A stretch of DNA of 15,656 bases from CALMEH01 sp964548225 (GTDB lineage Bacteria > Acidobacteriota > Blastocatellia > Pyrinomonadales > Pyrinomonadaceae). The stretch covers positions 1 to 15,656 of the forward strand of contig CAZJQP010000106.1 of assembly GCA_964548225.1 (NCBI GenBank), given 5' to 3'. A program made the position numbers and the translations under genes. Below, in pieces: positions 15,401-15,656 of the stretch (its first letter is position 1; the number at the start of each line of letters is the position of its first letter). Under the pieces are notes generated by a model. The model saw only the letters and a program-made list of their open reading frames with translations. It was not told where the DNA came from and did not search any database.

Positions 15401-15410
15401 GAAAATTCAT
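12408..15410 (-). CDS. Oar-like TonB-dependent outer-membrane receptor
   Basis: This 1000-residue protein is an outer-membrane beta-barrel receptor of the Oar-like/CarboxypepD-reg type. A signal peptide (1-27) ends in AFA before QSD. Residues of about 34-115 form a carboxypeptidase-regulatory-like (transthyretin-like) domain with GTATDSNGAIVRGASVVVKN and GKYSVTANADGF. The plug domain at about 125-240 includes IADLPVRGRNFAEFVQLTPGV and INSNVSIDGADFNDSLQGNQRGG. The rest is a barrel rich in alternating aromatic strands that ends in RQLQLGVRFTF, the C-terminal Phe signature of outer-membrane proteins. Such receptors are thought to import large substrates such as carbohydrate or peptide material with TonB energy; the substrate here is unknown. 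Start is fixed by a good ribosome-binding site. It is transcribed alone. No regulator or SusD-like partner lies next to it. Confidence 0.93.
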   Translation of the reverse strand: MNFRFSRKIFSAIVFSILFVLPFAAFAQSDSGSASVEGTATDSNGAIVRGASVVVKNLETGLTRTVITNESGAFSAPVLPVGKYSVTANADGFAEFKQEINLSVGETTAVNVVFLPKGATADVTVTAGSELVDTESSATGTSITSRSIADLPVRGRNFAEFVQLTPGVVQESDRKGLVIGGQRSINSNVSIDGADFNDSLQGNQRGGNDAIFFFPQTAIKEFQVVRSGATAEVGRTGAGFVNAVTKSGTNNFRGEAFYFNRNDRLTSRDAFGNDGANNQNLFGGSIGGPIVKDKAFFFIGAEQNFLRIPYFVDFQPSAIAIPADIAALEGEQISTNNPTSVFARFDFNLNERNTLNFQYSYSRLEAENFVAIDEGIVITDIAATQNVLRKGSSNGLKGSWVTIAGANLVNELRGQIATDNRREDSNVGGADIRISGIGRIGGSNSRPRIFNTTRYQLSDNLSYNTGIHQLKFGVDININRFEAQRVTNGTGTWRFNSLQDYINLIPRRFDQAVPIIGNALLATGYQKEYAFFVNDKFKPLKNLTVTTGLRWEGLDNPTPPYPNPNLRETQRIPDDFQQWQPRLGASWDVFGDGNSVFRVSAGLFNSRTPSILFYRVFTNNDLVTKDLRIDERSGACRTALGAAIPTNCYFRGTGALVTFPNVLSGISSATLAAFTIRNGSALTRAFGFDEDFKNPRTFQGSVTWEQKIGQDFALSVGYMRTSAWNLQRRVDRNLFAPTIQATGLPVFPVNAQGGALRPNPNIGIYSINESTAHSTYDALSFSLRRRFAQRFQFEANYTLADNRDDDSNERNFSREPTLNPFDLKAEAGPSKQDVRHNFNFSGVVDLGYGFTLSGIMLARSGFPYTPRIIDGEDYQNDGNDANDRAIVGGQIVGRNSARQPSFFNLDLRLLKKFKFGENMNLAFSAEVFNVTRNTNRGFGVDGISDFCTTNSALANTANNLNITCPTGTFPSINAAVPYTAPSTARFGGPRQLQLGVRFTF

Positions 15411-15417
15411 TAAAATG

Positions 15418-15423
15418 TCCTCT
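15418..15423 (-). promoter_or_regulatory. Ribosome-binding site of the TonB-dependent receptor gene
   Basis: Read on the minus strand, AGAGGA lies seven bases before the ATG at 15410. It is one of the few clear Shine-Dalgarno sites in the window and supports this start codon; most other genes here have none that I can see. Confidence 0.75.
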
Positions 15424-15482
15424 TAAAAGTTAAATTTTTGCGGATAATCAAAACAAATTTTCGCGTCTCGAATTAAATTTTA

Positions 15483-15519
15483 TGTTACGCGACCGTTAAT
15501 TTTGTGTTACGTTTGTAAC
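15483..15519. promoter_or_regulatory. GTTAC repeats upstream of the receptor gene, possible operator
   Basis: TGTTACG occurs twice in the same orientation at 15483-15489 and 15505-15511, exactly 22 bp apart, about two helical turns. The second copy is also half of a short palindrome, GTTAC-GTTT-GTAAC, at 15506-15519. The sites lie about 75-110 bp upstream of the receptor start codon, a usual place for a regulator-binding site. No regulator can be named. Confidence 0.4.
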
Positions 15520-15528
15520 CTTCAAAAT

Positions 15529-15656
15529 CTGAGAAGGGGAGAAGAGGAGAAAGGGAGATGGGGAGATAATGTTTTGTTTATAATCTTGAATGAAAAAAAT
15601 AATCGCTCAAGATTATCAACGAAAAATCAATTCTCCCAATCTCCCTTTCTCCTCTT
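15529..15656. repeat. Inverted heptamer element at the right edge (site F')
   Basis: The left arm (15529-15567) is built from 7-bp purine-rich units such as GGGGAGA and AAGGGAG. The right arm (15632-15656) runs off the window. Bases 15542-15566 match the reverse complement of 15632-15656 at 24 of 25 positions. The AT-rich loop holds a second, nested inverted repeat: ATAATCTTGA at 15580-15589 and its complement at 15607-15616. The left arm is a close relative of the arm inside era at 8851-8889. The loop contains no gene I can support. Confidence 0.9.

Overview
The window looks like part of a chromosome from an AT-leaning Gram-negative bacterium, most likely an acidobacterium (class Blastocatellia is my guess). 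The main reason is the 1000-residue Oar-like TonB-dependent receptor with an N-terminal carboxypeptidase-regulatory domain, a protein type strongly expanded in Acidobacteriota. Secreted SH3 and TPR proteins with Lys/Pro/Thr-rich tails, and the general lack of strong Shine-Dalgarno sites, fit this. The taxonomy is inference.

Layout. Bases 1-336 are a non-coding array of 21-bp repeats with a quasi-palindromic core. A flavin monooxygenase (Baeyer-Villiger type) is on the minus strand at 369-1796. It is divergent from a plus-strand series: queG (1939-2877), a secreted SH3-domain protein (2894-4270), moaA (4366-5388), a 74-residue unknown protein (5434-5658), a membrane-anchored AraC-type regulator (5671-6822) and a lipid A/lysophospholipid acyltransferase (6897-7841). 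These converge on a minus-strand pair in which a periplasmic TPR protein (8964-11639) is translationally coupled to the GTPase gene era (7966-8967). A 172-residue unknown protein (11767-12285) then converges, across a strong bidirectional terminator, on the TonB-dependent receptor (12408-15410).

The genes are mostly housekeeping or envelope functions: tRNA queuosine synthesis (QueG), molybdenum cofactor synthesis (MoaA), ribosome assembly (Era), outer-membrane lipid acylation and outer-membrane uptake. I see no transposase, integrase, phage, CRISPR, RNA gene or recognisable defence system.

The most unusual signal is the non-coding repeat content. Seven of the eight sites described here have the same design: degenerate tandem 7-bp units running in one direction, a short loop, then the same 7-bp units in inverted orientation (sites at about 1797, 4271, 6824, 7847, 8851, 11658 and 15529). 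The eighth, inside moaA at 4629, has one arm only. The heptamer sequence differs from site to site, but the two arms at one site match each other. The sites fill most intergenic gaps longer than 50 bp, and they also enter genes. One encodes a roughly 37-residue extension of Era and supplies an alternative SD-like site, one supplies the era stop codon, one supplies the acyltransferase start codon, and a 5-unit tract lies in frame inside moaA. They recall the heptanucleotide short tandem repeats of heterocystous cyanobacteria, but the inverted two-arm design with a site-specific unit deserves a genome-wide look.
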